A DNA stretch of 64,000 nucleotides from Dolomedes plantarius (Eukaryota > Arthropoda > Arachnida > Araneae > Dolomedidae), in contig OU015498.1 in NCBI GenBank assembly GCA_907164885.2, positions 122,604,727 to 122,668,726 on the forward strand, written 5' to 3'. The notes below the pieces were generated by a model. That model saw only the letters and a list, made by a program, of their open reading frames with translations, was not told the origin of the DNA and searched no databases. The position numbers were made by a program, and so were the translations under genes. Shown here piece after piece: positions 36,401-48,482 of the stretch. Within the stretch, counting starts at the first letter, position 1. The number at the start of each line of letters is the position of its first letter.

Positions 36401-36974
36401 AAGGCGAAACGTCGCAACGTCACTGCGTACGTCAGTTTTCTTCTGCTATAGATGACGTCATTATCCGGTGGCAGAAAACAGAAGCAGTTCCTAAGCGTTT
36501 GCATGTGTTTTTGGACAATACCTTCATTTTGAGTTAAATAATTTGAGTTTATTTATAAAATTCCTCATATTAGTTGTATGTAACAGGTATTTTAACATTT
36601 TTTTAAATATTTCGCAAGGTTTAAGAGAATATAATGAGAATGATTATTATTCTTATGTTGAGATGTATAGATATCAGGATAAGTTACTTCAGGCCAGCGT
36701 CTTGCATCGTAACTCCAGTCTTCCTCTGTCAATAAATACGGGTCACGTACTGAATAAACCTTCAGGGCAGTACCTGAATGTTTAATTTAGTGATATACTT
36801 TTGTTTAGTTACCGTATCTAAAGACTTTGCGTAATCTGAGAGCATTTTATTCAACAAGCTGTAAGAATGCTCATTGAACGCCATGTTAAATTATGCAATT
36901 TTTTTCCACTCCTCGTCAAACAAGAAGTAAAATCTGTATGAGTTGAGATGTGACATGCTGCGAGACATTGCCCT
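36401..36974. mobile_element. 574-bp insertion in a macro-repeat unit
   Basis: Delimited by comparison with the other units, where TTTTTTTCTAAT runs directly into TGAATGAGC. The ends AAGGCGAAACGTCGCAACGT and, read inwards, AGGGCAATGTCTCGCAGCAT look like imperfect inverted repeats. A target duplication is at most 2-3 bp (AT). Superfamily unknown. Confidence 0.6.
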
Positions 36975-38867
36975 ATTGAATGAGCTTCTTTTTTTGTTTA
37001 AAAAGCAAAATTTGAAAACGGAAATTTGAAAGAATTATTTCAAAAGCCAAAAACCAAAATTTGAAAAAGGGAAATTTAAATCATCATTTCGTTTTTTAAA
37101 AATTCTAATGTATTTTTAAAAGTGATTAAACAGTTATCAATGTTTAAGAAATAAAACCATTTTATTTTAAATCGAAAATGCAACACATCTGGTTGCCACT
37201 TAGCTAGTCTATATAATAACAGCTGAAGGTAAACAAATGTTAGTTTGTGAGTCATCAGACACGATTACGGGCTAATCTCGTAAACCGAGCATAGCAGGAT
37301 ATCGCGACTGGTACCGATGGACGCGGACGGACGAGACGCGTACACTGGTGCCATCCTCAAATTTCAAAACTTTAAACTTTTTAATTATAAAATTAAAACC
37401 GCCGAACTCAAAAGAAGCGGACAGCAGAAACAGATGACATTCCGGGTGGGCCAGATCCTTTCCGTTTCGCATATTTCCACTATTTTCATGCAGGCAAAAT
37501 TAAACTTCTTCGCTCACCAATCGACAAATTTTTTATTTCCATGTGTTTTACAACTCTTCGTCTTTAAGGATATACACATTTTTATAAAGTTAAAAATGTT
37601 TTTCATTGCAAACGAAACTTTTTCCCCAAAGTAGTTTTCCGAATTTCCCGAAATGACAATTTTGATGGACAGATATTTCGGTTTTCTGCACCTATTAATG
37701 TCAGTAATTTTTCGACTTATTATTTTACTCACTAATAATTCCAGCAAGTTCGTGAAATTTGTTTCTGATTAATGAGCAACTGATGAGGATTCTTCCGCCA
37801 CCAATTTTGAATTCCTGAGAACTGTCTTTCTATTATTTTAAGCACTTTTTCGTCCATGAGATTTTCTATTTATATTCAGCCATGTTGCCAAAATGAAAAA
37901 TTATTAGTTGAGAACTAGTCATTTAATAATTGAAATCCAGAAATAATTTTAAAGCACCAGAAATAATTTTAGTTTCAGGAAAGGAGAAATTAAAACCTTT
38001 AGAATTTTTTTCTAATTGAATGAGCTTCTTTATTTTTTTCAAAAAGCAAAATTTGAAAGTATTATTTCAAAAGCCAAAAATCAAAATTTGAAAAAGGGAA
38101 TTTTAAATCATTATTTCGTTTTTTAAAAATTCTAATGTATTTTTAAAAGTGATTCAGCAGTTTTCAATCTTTAAGAAATAAAACCATTTCATTTTAAGTC
38201 GAAAATGCAACACAACGGGTTGTCACTCAGCTAGTCTATATAATAACAGCTGAAGGTAAACAAATGTTAGTTTGTGAGTCATCAGACACGGTGACGGGCT
38301 AATCTCGCGAACCGTGCATAGCAGGATATCGGGACTGATACCGATATACGCGAACAAGACGCGTGCACTGATGCTATCCTCAACTTTCAAAACTTTAAAC
38401 TTTTTTAATTATAAAATTAAATCCGCCGAACTCAAAAGAAGCGGACAGCAGAAACAGCTGACATTCCGGGTTGGCCAGCTCCTTTCCGTTTCGCAAATTT
38501 CCACTATTTTCATGCATGCAAAATTCAACTTTTCCGTCCTCCAATCACAAATTTTTTATTTCTATGTGTTTTACAACTCTTCATCTTTAAGGATATACAC
38601 ATTTTTATAAAGTTAAGAATATTTTTGATTGCAAACGAAGCTTTTCCCCAAAGCAGTTTTCCGAATTTCACGAAATCGACAATTTTGATGGACAGATATT
38701 TCAGTTTTCTGCACCTATTAATGTCAATTTTACGATTTATCGGCATTTGCTAGATGTTCAGCTTCCAAAATATACCAAATACATTTTATGAAAAAAAATG
38801 TTATCATTCTAAAAAAGCGTACTTACCAAACTCACTTTTGAAATTTCCCGCGCTGATCGCCATAGTA

Positions 38868-41800
38868 CAGGGATGGCCAAGCTCCTTGATAGTCCGAGCC
38901 ATTTTTCAAAATTTGAAATTTTTCGCGAGCCGCAATTAAATACGCATTTAAAAGGTATGCAAAAAAGGTATTAAAACATTTTTTTTTTACAAAAATTATA
39001 TTTATTGAAACATATAAATAAAAGTACAAAATATGTGTATTGAATTTAAATATTAAAAATTAAACACATTTATTTTACTTCTCTTGATAATTCTTTACAA
39101 TTTGGTGAATAATTGGTGACAGCACTTCTCAGTAATTCTTTGAGATGCTGGTTAGTTAATACTGTTCGGTGTTTGGATTTCACGAATTTTAAAGTGGAAT
39201 AAAATGATTCACATAAGTACGTTGTTACGAATATTAAAATAATTCGACAAGCAGCCTTTTTTAATTCAGGATACTTCGATTCTGGTACAAATTTCCAGAA
39301 TTCAGTAATCGGCGTCGACTTATATTTTAATTGTAGAGCTTGATCTTCTTGCATCTCTATTAATTCTAATTCTCCAGATGCTTTTTGGGTCATAATTAAA
39401 TTGGAAATGGAAAACTCACCTTGAATTATGTTAATTTCAAATGTATTCAGAAAAAAATCAAGAGACGATTTAAAATATTTCAAGTTATGTAATCTATTTT
39501 GGAATTCCGTCAATATTCCTTCTAGCTTTTTTTATACTCGTTGAGTTTTTCTTGTTTAATATTGGAACAAATTTTTTTAATTCGAGGAAAATGTCAAAAT
39601 GTTTTATTTTTAATGTCCTTTTGAAAAAGTTGTAATTTAGTTTGAAAACTAAATATACACTGTGAGAGGTCAGATATTATTTTATCTTTCCCCTGCAATT
39701 GTAAATTCAGTGTTTGCAAATGTTCCATGACATCAGTCAAAAATATTAAGTCTTGTAACCACTCGTCATCGTCTAATTCTAAATAGGTTATTTCCTTTTC
39801 TTTTAGAAATGCAGTTATCGGATAAACAAATCGATTTAATACGTTGTAGCTAGATAACCATCTAACAATGCAAAAGAAATTAATGTCATTTGGAAGTTCT
39901 TCGTCCTTTAATTCTTCAAGGAAATTTTTGAATTGTCGATGATTTTTTGCATTGGTGCGAATGTAATTTACAATGTGTAACACTGTTTACATAACATCAG
40001 GATATTTTAAATATTTTGTAACGAGATGTTCTCGGTGAATTATGCAGTGAATCGGTATGAATTGTGGAATTTGAGAACCATCTCTTAAAAGCCGAATAAG
40101 ACCGATTTTTTTTACCCAGAATTGCCGGAGCTCCATCAGTTGCAATGCTTACAAGTTTATTAAGAGGCACATCAAAAGTTTTCATTATGGAATCTAATGC
40201 ATTTTTAATATCGACACCGCGGGTTGACTCTTGAAGTGCTACTAAATCTAATAATTCTTTAATAACGAAGTCGGGTGAAACAAAACGTATGAAAACTGCC
40301 AATTGCGGAAGATCTGTGATATCTGTCGATTCGTCAAGGACAAGCTGAATGCAATACAGTTCTTCAAATCATTTTTTAAATTATATTCAAGAGATGTATT
40401 AATTGCAGTTATGCGTCGTTCGGTTGTGTGTCTCGAGATGGGAATTTGCGAAACAACTTTGTGCAATGCTGCATTATTTGGATCTAAAACTGTAAGTACA
40501 TCTTCCAAGTTTTTTTTAATAAACTCTCCCTCTCCATACGGGCGTTTTGCACGAGCAATATTCCAGGCAATAACAAAACTGGCTTCAGCCACATTATTAG
40601 CTTGATTGCTAAAAGTCATCAAAATTGACTGTTGTTTATTTAAATTTTATTTTAAAGAAGCAAGTTTATCTGATCTTAATTTGGAATTTGGTGGATACTG
40701 ATTAGAAAACTGAGGATGATTGGTTTCATAATGTCGACGTAAATTGCTAGCTTTATAATTTTTTACCGTAGAATTACAAATAACACATAATGCTTTTCCG
40801 TTATTGTCAATAAAAAAGAAATTCTCCTCCCACTCATTATTAAAACTTCTATTTTCTTGCTCGTATTTTCTTTTTTTATTTTCGTTCTCTGTCGTCATAT
40901 TTTTAAAAGAACTGAAAATAAATAAAGAAATTTAGAAAATACAAGTTTTGTGTTATTTAAACAATAACAACACGTGTTACATACTACGAAACAAATTATA
41001 GTTAACTTACCAAAAATTCCAGATTACAAATTATATCCGTAGCAAGAGTGATACAAATTGTTTCCTCCAGACCACAATGTCAACTGTCCGTTGCAATGAA
41101 AGTTTACAAATTCAAAATCGGTCTGGAGTCGGTCGATTACGGACGATTACGCCACTGTTTATGTTCGTTCGCGCAGTTTTCGATGAGTCATATCATTCTT
41201 AACTTGGATGGAAATGAAATTTGTTATAATGTTGCACTTAGTCTTTCCTATTTGTTGTCAGTAATTTAAAAGTGTAACCAACCCTTTTTTCCTCAGCAAC
41301 TATCTTCTCTAATGAGTAGAGGGCGCTACGCGCCACGAGGAAGTGTCATCTCCTTATTAATTTTGTCTTTAAAAAGGGAGAGGGGCTTCCGGGAAAAACT
41401 CCCGCCAGACAGGCGTTGGGGTTAGTAGTTGATCTTCTAACTTCTAATGCCGTTGAATGTGGTGGTTGTTCTTCCTAATGTTAAAATTGTATATATGTAA
41501 ATATAGTTAAATTAATTATGTATGTGCTATTGTAATTAAATAAATATCTTCACCTTCTGAGATGGCGTTAGACCTGATTCCAGTTAGCTGATTTATTTTC
41601 GACGCTGAGCCTGACTAGTGGCGTTCTTTCCCGCCATAAGTGATGACCGTCGGACGCCGAACACTGGGTAAAGTCGTGAAGTTTCCACTTCATGCTGCTG
41701 TCAAGAGTTGTCGTCGCCGTCAGCCGCTGTTTTGCTTTTAATATCTATTTAGTTTTGGTTTTGGTTGGCGATGAACGTTGAAGCAACCCTCGTTCCCGCC

Positions 41801-41956
41801 ACAAAAGGCATTTTGAAACACATACGGAACGATAATAATTTTTTAAAATATAATAACACAAAAATGAAAAGGGAACTCGGGTACATTTATCGAGAGCCAC
41901 AAATAATCCTTCAAAGAGACGCATGTGGCTAGCGAGCCGCAGGTTGGCCACCCCTG
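38868..41956 (-). mobile_element. Nearly full-length hAT transposon with perfect 8-bp TSD
   Basis: The termini CAGGGATGGCCAAGCTCC and, read inwards, CAGGGGTGGCCAACCTGC lie between perfect duplications CCATAGTA at 38860-38867 and 41957-41964. At 3.1 kb it is the right size for an autonomous hAT. It carries the transposase pseudogene 39070-40898 on the minus strand. It lies inside the macro-repeat array, and the split unit rejoins cleanly when the element is removed. Confidence 0.96.
39070..40898 (-). pseudogene. hAT transposase (BED finger, RNase H-like core, dimerisation domain), frameshifted
   Basis: On the minus strand it starts at ATG 40898 (MTTENENKKRKYEQENRSF). A C2H2-type BED finger follows (CVICNSTVKNYKASNLRRHY-NH). 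The next frames contain RHTTERRITAINTSLEYNL, then FIRFVSPDFVIKELLDLVAL, then SIATDGAPAILGKK with the second catalytic Asp (SIATDGAPA), then FCIVRWLSSYNVLNRF. The C-terminal dimerisation motif is VTTYLCESFYSTLKFVKSKH, ending REVK at 39070. The whole domain order is present, so the protein was about 600 residues, resembling GTF2IRD2/EPM2AIP1-type hATs. At least four frameshifts or stops separate the pieces (near 40640, 40290, 39990 and 39550), so it is inactive. Confidence 0.9.
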
Positions 41957-43342
41957 CCATAGTATGTTAATGTAACTGAATGGGGAGTTCGTAATTTTTC
42001 GACTTATTATTTTACTCACTAATAATTCCAGCGAGTTCGTGAAATTTGTTTCTAATTAATGAGCAACTGATGAGGATTCTTCCGCCACCAATTTTGAATT
42101 CCTGAGAACTGTCTTTCTATTATTTTAAGCACTTTTTCGTCCATGAGAATTTCTATTTACATTCAGCCATGTTGCCAAAATAAAAAATTATTAGTTGAGA
42201 ACGAGTCATTTAATAATTGAAATCCAGAAATAATTTTAGTTTCAGGAAAGGAGAAGTTAAAACCTTTAGAATTTTTTTCTAATTGAATGAGCTTCTTTTT
42301 TTTTTGTTCAAAAAGCAAAATTTGAAAGAATTATTTCAAAAGCCAAAAACCAAAATTTTGAAAAAGGGAATTTTAAATCATTATTTCGTTTTTTAAAAAT
42401 TCTAATGTATTTTTAAAAGTGATTAAGCAGTTTTCAATCTTTAAGAAACTAAACCATTTCATTTTAAATCTAAAATGCAACACACCGGGTTGCCACTCAG
42501 CTAGTCTATATAATAACAGCTGAAGGTAAACAAATGTATGTTAGTGAGCAGACACGGGGACGGGCTAATCTCGCGAACCGTGCATAGCAGGATATCACGA
42601 CTGGTACCGATATACGCGAACGGACAAGACGCGTGCACTGATGCTATCCTCAACTTTCAAAACTTTAAAATTTTTAAATTTTAAAATTAAATCCGCCGAA
42701 CTCAAAAGAAGCGGACAGCAGAAACAGCTGACATTCCGGGTTGGCCAGCTCCTTTCCGTTTCGCAAATTTCCACTATTTTCATGCATGCAAAATTCAACT
42801 TTTCCGTCCTCCAATCACAAATTTTTTATTTCTATGTGTTTTACAATTCTTCATCTTTAAGGATATACACATTTTTATAAAGTTAAAAATATTTTTCATT
42901 GCAAACGAAGCTTTTCCCCAAAGCAGTTTTCCAAATTTCACGAAATCGACAATTTTGATGGACAGATATTTCGGTTTTCTGCACCTATTAATGTCAATTT
43001 TACGATTTATCGGCATTTGCTAGATGTTCAGCTTCTAAAATATACCAAATACATTTAATAATAAAAAAAGTTTTCATTCTAAAAAAGCGTACTTTCAAAA
43101 TTTACTTTTGAAATTTCCCGCGGTGATCGCCATAGTATCTTAATGTAACTGAATGCCGAGTTCGTAATTTTTCGACTTATTATTTTACTCACTAATAATT
43201 CCAGCAAGTTCGTCAACTTTGTTTCTAATTAATGAGCAACTGATGGGGATTTTTCCACCACCAATTTTGAATTCGACAAAACTGTCTTTCTATTTTTTAA
43301 GCACTTTTTCCACCCATGAAATTTAATATTTACATTCGGCCT

Positions 43343-44370
43343 TACCGCGATACACCTCCCATCTTGCTCACCTGCTTGTGTGTTTCCGTAGCGCAGTGCC
43401 ATCGCCCTGGCCTGATAAACCCTACGCTGTGTTCGGTCCCAGGTGGTGTCGCATCTTCCAAATTTCTCATTGCGAATTGTTTGACCCTCAGTTCAGTCAG
43501 TTTGGCTCAAAATGGTGGCGAATCATGCATTAAATGAAGGGGTTGAGATTTTTTCAGGAATGTGTAGGAGTTGGTCCCCTAAACAACGCCAAATAAAGTC
43601 CCCTCAATTTCAGGCGCCGCGGGGGGTAGGGTGGGGGTCAAAAGGTAACTTTTTTCAGTTTTCGACGTTTATCCCGTAAACGGTGCGTCGCACTGAAAAT
43701 TTTCAAAACCAAAAATTAAAGCTGATAAAATTCCCTTCCAAATGTCATATCCATGTTTGTACCTAAGTGTTAATGTTTTCGAGATATGAGCCGTTGAATA
43801 TGAAAATTTGTCAAAAAAATTGGTATCGGTTCAGGTATCTCGTTAACCTTCCTCTTCTAACTCTGTTGTGGAGGATCCACAATTTGGACATTTTGACTCC
43901 TTCCAACATTATAAGCTATTTTGTTTTTCCGTCAACACGTTTACGGGTCATAAAACGGCCATATTGGATGCAACTGCTCTAAATTCTAAGAAACATCGCA
44001 CCCCTTGAATTCCTGAGGACGGGAGGAAGAAATTCCAGGAAAGACTCAACGGATAGCCAATTTTCGCGGAAATAAAAGTACCACGTGGGTCAACCGTGGG
44101 GATGTCGGATCATCCTGCCCACGAATAAAATACTCAAAACGGCAATAAATTTACGTGAGAAACCGACCTGGAGAGGGGTCAAAATCAAAAAGGGGGGAAA
44201 ATGAACCCCAAGTTTTTGAGAGAAGAAAGGAGAGGAACGGAGGCAGAGGGTCAGAGTTTGGGTGGCGAGCTGTGAAGAAAGTCCGATGACTTGCGCAATG
44301 ACGAGGAGAGGAGAAAGACGCCCCCGCTAAAGAGAGATGACCGTTTTCAACCGCCACCGAAGGGCCCCTT
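43343..44370. other. Unassigned, locally GC-rich DNA with a tRNA-like head
   Basis: Just after the truncated macro-repeat, 43379-43448 resembles a tRNA-derived head (CGTAGCGCAGTGCCATCGCC followed by GTTCGGTCCCAGG). It may start another SINE family. The rest is non-repetitive by eye. A 139-codon minus-strand frame at 44151-44570 is low-complexity and without a domain. Confidence 0.4.
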
Positions 44371-45153
44371 AGGCTCGGTGCACACGAGCGATCCGGTGCC
44401 GGTGCGGCACCGCAGTTGCGATCAGAAGTACATAGAGTTGAACTAACAGACTCACACGGACGTAGGCGTCGCTGCGGCCTCGCAACGACCGGTTTTTTCA
44501 CACCGTGTACTGCTTGATCGCATGAACGACAACAGCTTAGCAGTACCTTCATTTCTACTGCGCAATTCACACGGACGACATTTTACCGCAAAAACAAAAT
44601 GGCTAAAAGTAGACACACAACTTTTAATAGTGGAAGTTAAAAAGTTTAGTGAATTGTGGGATATTCAATGTGAAAGTACAATATATTTACAATATATTAA
44701 ATATATTAAATTGTACACAAATTGATTACACAAATTAAATAAACAATTTAATATATTTACATTATATTAAATTGTGTACAATATATTTACATTATTCTAA
44801 TTTTTTGAACCATGTTATGAAGTATTCTAATGTTTTTAATTTTTTTTCACTTGCTGTTTTAAATATATTTTCTATTTCATTGTAATATGTTCATATTTTT
44901 ATAATCTACAAAAAATGCAGATTTGTATTATGATAATTTATATTTGATATCATTGATTATTTATTTGATAAATTAGATTTGCAATTCCCTTGACCATATT
45001 TTCTTTCATTATTATAATTTTTTGAATCGGAGCTGTAGTCTGAAAACAGACTCAATCTTAACTTTGGAAAATTCAGTAGAGATATGACTTTCTGTTAAAG
45101 AAATCTTGCAGACCGTTATACCTCGTTCACACAAACTCGAGTTCGAACCGGAG
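44371..45153. other. Possible PIF/Harbinger-like terminus and AT-rich DNA
   Basis: A GC-rich stretch from TTAGGCTCGGTGCACACGAG resembles PIF/Harbinger ends, with TTA as a possible target word. A related word CCTCGTTCACACAAACTCG lies at 45121-45139, immediately before the BEL LTR. No transposase or clear partner end is seen. 44640-45100 is TATATT-rich and non-coding. Confidence 0.35.
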
Positions 45154-45707
45154 TATCAGAAATGAGGCCTCTCTCGTACATTTCCTTTTGCCTGTCAGCA
45201 ATAGTCGCCAGAATGTTTTATGTATGTTTATGTAGGGGGCGACAGTGCTTGCTGGGAAGGCGCAGAGTGAGTTTCAATCCCGCTTCTGTCTGTGGTCTGT
45301 GTAATGGTACATTCACATTGCACTGCAGGGAAGTACCCCCAATTCCTGTCATCACATTAGTCACGGTAACCCTACCCGTCGGGTAGGGTTCATTTCACTC
45401 TCATCCCCCATTCCCGCCCCCAAGGTCCCTTCTTTTCTTTGATGCTCTGCGACAAAGACCGCTTCGACACAAGATCAGTGCAGGACTGCTCTGCAGGCCG
45501 CTGCCCATAAATCACTGGTTTCCCCCGCAGAATTCTGAGGAGAGCATGGATGTGAACGCGCTATAACACGTATGTGTGTGGTGCGTTTAGTGAAGTGATA
45601 AAATGTGTTTCTGTGTAGATTCGTCTCTTTCTTGAGTTTTTGGCCTCGACCCTTCATTTTAGAACGATGCGTAATATCGGGTAGAAATTACGGTCGTATT
45701 TGTGAAA
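45154..45707 (+). repeat. BEL 5' LTR with extra 262-bp segment
   Basis: Aligns with the 3' LTR from TATCAGAAATGAGG to GTCGTATTTGTGAAA except for 45305-45566, absent from the 3' LTR. The extra segment contains a perfect hairpin: AACCCTACCC (45368-45377), a GTC loop and GGGTAGGGTT (45381-45390). Confidence 0.9.
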
Positions 45708-45711
45708 TTAT

Positions 45712-45730
45712 TGGCGCCCGAAACAGGGGC
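45712..45730 (+). promoter_or_regulatory. Primer-binding site
   Basis: TGGCGCCCGAAACAGGGGC lies 4 bp after the LTR. It resembles lysine-tRNA primer sites (TGGCGCCCGAACAGGG) with one additional A. Confidence 0.85.
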
Positions 45731-45780
45731 TCGAGGAATTTAAAAGTGAAAGAGCGAAAAATTAAAGTTTGAATACTGCT

Positions 45781-47253
45781 ATGGAGATTTTAAAGTCTAG
45801 ACGAACACCACTTAGAACAGCGTTTACTCGAGTTTTCACATCTTTGAACAAAGAACTGGAAAGTAAAGAACCCGATACAGAAGTATTAGAGTCGTTATTT
45901 GATCAATTAGAGGATAAATTCAAGAGGATTCGTGAAGCTGATGATGATATTCTTAATCAATTATTAGAGGATAGTGCTTCGCAAGATATATATAACAAAG
46001 AATTTGAGGCTTGTGAAGCATATGTTGACAAATTTATAAGTTGCAAATCCAAAGTGAAGAAGATTATGTCAAAATCGAAAGTACAAGTGCCAGAAATAGC
46101 GAGAACGGAAAATCTAAAGGTTTAACAGGCAATGAGATTACCGGAATTATCATTAAAATTATTTGATGGAAATCCTCGTGAATGGCTCAGCTTTTGGAAT
46201 ACTTTTGTGAAAATACATGAAGACCCGAGATTAGACAACCATATAAAATTCGTGTATTTGATCCAAGCAATGGTTCCGAAATCGAAAGCTCGGGAGATAG
46301 TTGATAGTTTTCCCACGACTGCAGAAAACTACTCTAAGGCAATAGAACATTTGAAAAATAGATACGGCCGTGATGAAATTTTAATTCAAATATTAGTCAG
46401 AGATCTTTTACAGCTGGTTTTAAACAATAACAACATCCGAGGAAAAGAATTCAACGTATCATCGTTATATGATAGTTTAGAAACAAAACTTCGATCGCTC
46501 GAATCCCTCGGAGTCACAGAAGATAAGTATGCCAGCATATTATTTCCGCTCGTCGAATCATGTCTTCCTTACGATATTTCGAGAATTTGGGAAAGGGAGC
46601 GGGAGAAGTTGAATACAGGTAAGAATGAATTAAAATCTATTCTTGAATTTTTTAAAAATGAAGTAATATCTGAAGAGCGAATTATGTTAGCTCGTACTTG
46701 TTTTGGTTTTGATAACTCTAAAAAACATTCTAAAGCTGATATTAGATCTGATAAATTTAATGTAGCTACTGCGAATGATTTAATTGTTGGTAACACTTTT
46801 AAAGATAAATCCTCTACTAAGAAATATAACGAATATTGTATCTTTTGTGATCAATTGCATTTATCAGAGAAATGTTTTAAAGTTAGTTCTCTCTCTTACG
46901 AAGACAAAATGAATATTGTGTTAAAAAAGAGAGCATGCTTTGTTTGTTTAAAACGAAATCATATTTCTCGTGATTGTAGAGCTAAAGTTAAATGTGTTAT
47001 ATGCAATAGAAGGCATTTAACAATTCTATGCCAAAATATCAAAACGAATAATTCGGTGTCAGAAGATAGGAAACCAGAAGTAGAGAGTTCTGATAATGTT
47101 TTAAGTAGTCAGGTTAAAAGTTCTAACACTCTGTTACAAACCATAATTGTACGTGTCAAAAATGGTAACAGAGAAAAACTGGTGCGAGCTATCATTGATT
47201 CCGGTTCTGAAAAGTCCTATATAACGGAAGATATTATAAAATATTTAAGGTAA
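45781..47253 (+). pseudogene. gag: BEL gag with zinc knuckles and start of protease
   Basis: It starts at ATG 45781 (MEILKSRRTPLRTAF). One in-frame TAA at 46123-46125 interrupts an otherwise continuous frame that resumes MRLPELSLKLFDGNPREWLS, typical of the DUF1759-like Gag of BEL elements (LKLFDGNPREWLSFW). Three CCHC-like knuckles follow: CIFCDQLHLSEKC, CFVCLKRNHISRDC and CVICNRRHLTILC. The aspartic protease begins with AIIDSGSEKSYI, where DSG is the active-site signature. A second in-frame TAA ends the open stretch at 47253. Two nonsense changes are the only visible damage over about 1.5 kb. Confidence 0.9.
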
Positions 47254-47274
47254 GATAGTTGTGGGGAATCGAAA

Positions 47275-48440
47275 TTGATTCATAAGTTATTTGGTGATGT
47301 TGAGACAAAAGAAAAGTTACATCACTTGTATAAAGTAAATTTAAGTAGTGTTAATAATGAATATAATTGTCAGATTTTTTGTTTGAATGAGCTTGTCATC
47401 TGTTCAGATGTGAGAAGAGTACCGAATGGTCCATGGTTATCTGAACTAAATGATTTTGGTATAACAGTTAGTGATCTAGAAAATAATTCATTTGGAATCA
47501 TAAATGATATTAAATTGTTGATAGGAGCCGATGTTGCGGGAAAGTTGTTGACCGGGAATATTAAAATTCTAAAATCTGGTCCGGTTGCTGTTCAGACACA
47601 CTTATGTTGGACATTAATGGGTAAGATTCCCGCAAATAAATCAGATAACAGGGATTCACTGACGGTTATATCGTTGCTAGTAAATGAAAGCTCTGCAGCT
47701 AATTTGTGGAAATTAGATGTTTTAGGCATTATGGACCCAGTAGAATCTAAAACAAAGTCAGACATGCATGAAAAAACCATGCAATATTTTAAGAATACCG
47801 TGAAAGTGAAACCAAGTGGAAGATACGAAATTGCTTTGCCCTGGGTCCTAGATAACTCCCGTTTGCCGAATAATAGAGAAATGGCCGAAAAACGACTGGC
47901 TACCACGCAAAGAAAACTATCGGACTCAAATTAAAATGAAGTTTACACTGAGGTATTTGATACGTGGTTAGAGCGAGGAATTATCGAAGTAGTTGCTGAT
48001 AATAAAGAGTCAAGTTCATTATTTGCCACACAGGCCTGTATTTAAAGATTCGAGTGAGACCACGAAGGTGAGACCAGTGTTTGATGCCTCGGCTCACATC
48101 AAAGGGTCCCCTTCACTAAACGACTGTGGATAAGGGACCAAACTTAATTGAAATAATTCCTTCACTATTAAATCGTTTCCAGAAGTACCCCGTTGGAGCA
48201 GAAGATGAAGCTAAAGGGGAGTTTATAGTTTACAGACATAAACGTGTGGTTTTGGGGGTCAATTGCAGTCCATTTTTATTAGCTGCCACACTGAATCACC
48301 ATTTAGAAAATGCTCCCAATCATTTCACTTCTACAGCAGAAAAATTAAGAGAATCGCTGTATGTTGACAACTGTGTTTGCAGCTTTAACACAGTTGAAGA
48401 GTTAAATAAATTTATTTCGGAATCAAGATCGTTACTGTAA
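47275..48440 (+). pseudogene. pol: BEL protease C-terminus and reverse transcriptase, catalytic segment deleted
   Basis: The frame continues in register with gag after the 47251-47253 stop. LLIGADVAGKLL and GPVAVQTHLCWTLMGKIP are typical of BEL Pro-RT linkers. RT begins about 47950 ([10 protein letters not shown]), shifts frame near 48030 ([20 protein letters not shown]) and reaches LLNRFQKYPVG at about 48195. Here the expected segment with the first catalytic Asp (pattern ADIEKAFLQI) is missing: the sequence jumps to EFIVYRHKRVVLGVNCSPF. YVDNCVCSF, with the YxDD-equivalent motif, survives. The deletion of roughly 30-40 residues makes the RT dead independently of the frameshifts. Confidence 0.87.
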
Positions 48441-48482
48441 ATGGCAAAATTCAACCTTCGAAGATGGCAGTGAAATTGTCCA

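Larger units (their letters stand above)
36040..43342. repeat. Tandem macro-repeat, unit about 1.03-1.2 kb, interrupted by two insertions
   Basis: The word GTAATTTTTCGACTTATTAT recurs near 36090, 37698, 41992 and 43166; CTAGTCTATATAATAACAGC recurs near 37204, 38231 and 42501. After subtracting the hAT at 38868-41956 and the 574-bp insert at 36401-36974, the unit spacing is about 1.0-1.2 kb. At least three units and a partial fourth are in direct orientation. Each contains a TATATAA box about 60 bp before a GC-richer block (GCATAGCAGGATATCG). Short frames in the units are not conserved as protein, so I call the array non-coding. The fourth unit is cut at about 43342. Confidence 0.88.

Noticed and set aside
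36040..43342. CRISPR-like array
   Set aside because: Units are over 1 kb and continuous, with no short repeat-spacer pattern; the genome is eukaryotic.
44151..44570. 139-codon minus-strand frame
   Set aside because: Low-complexity composition, no domain, in a GC-rich patch that overlaps a possible transposon end.
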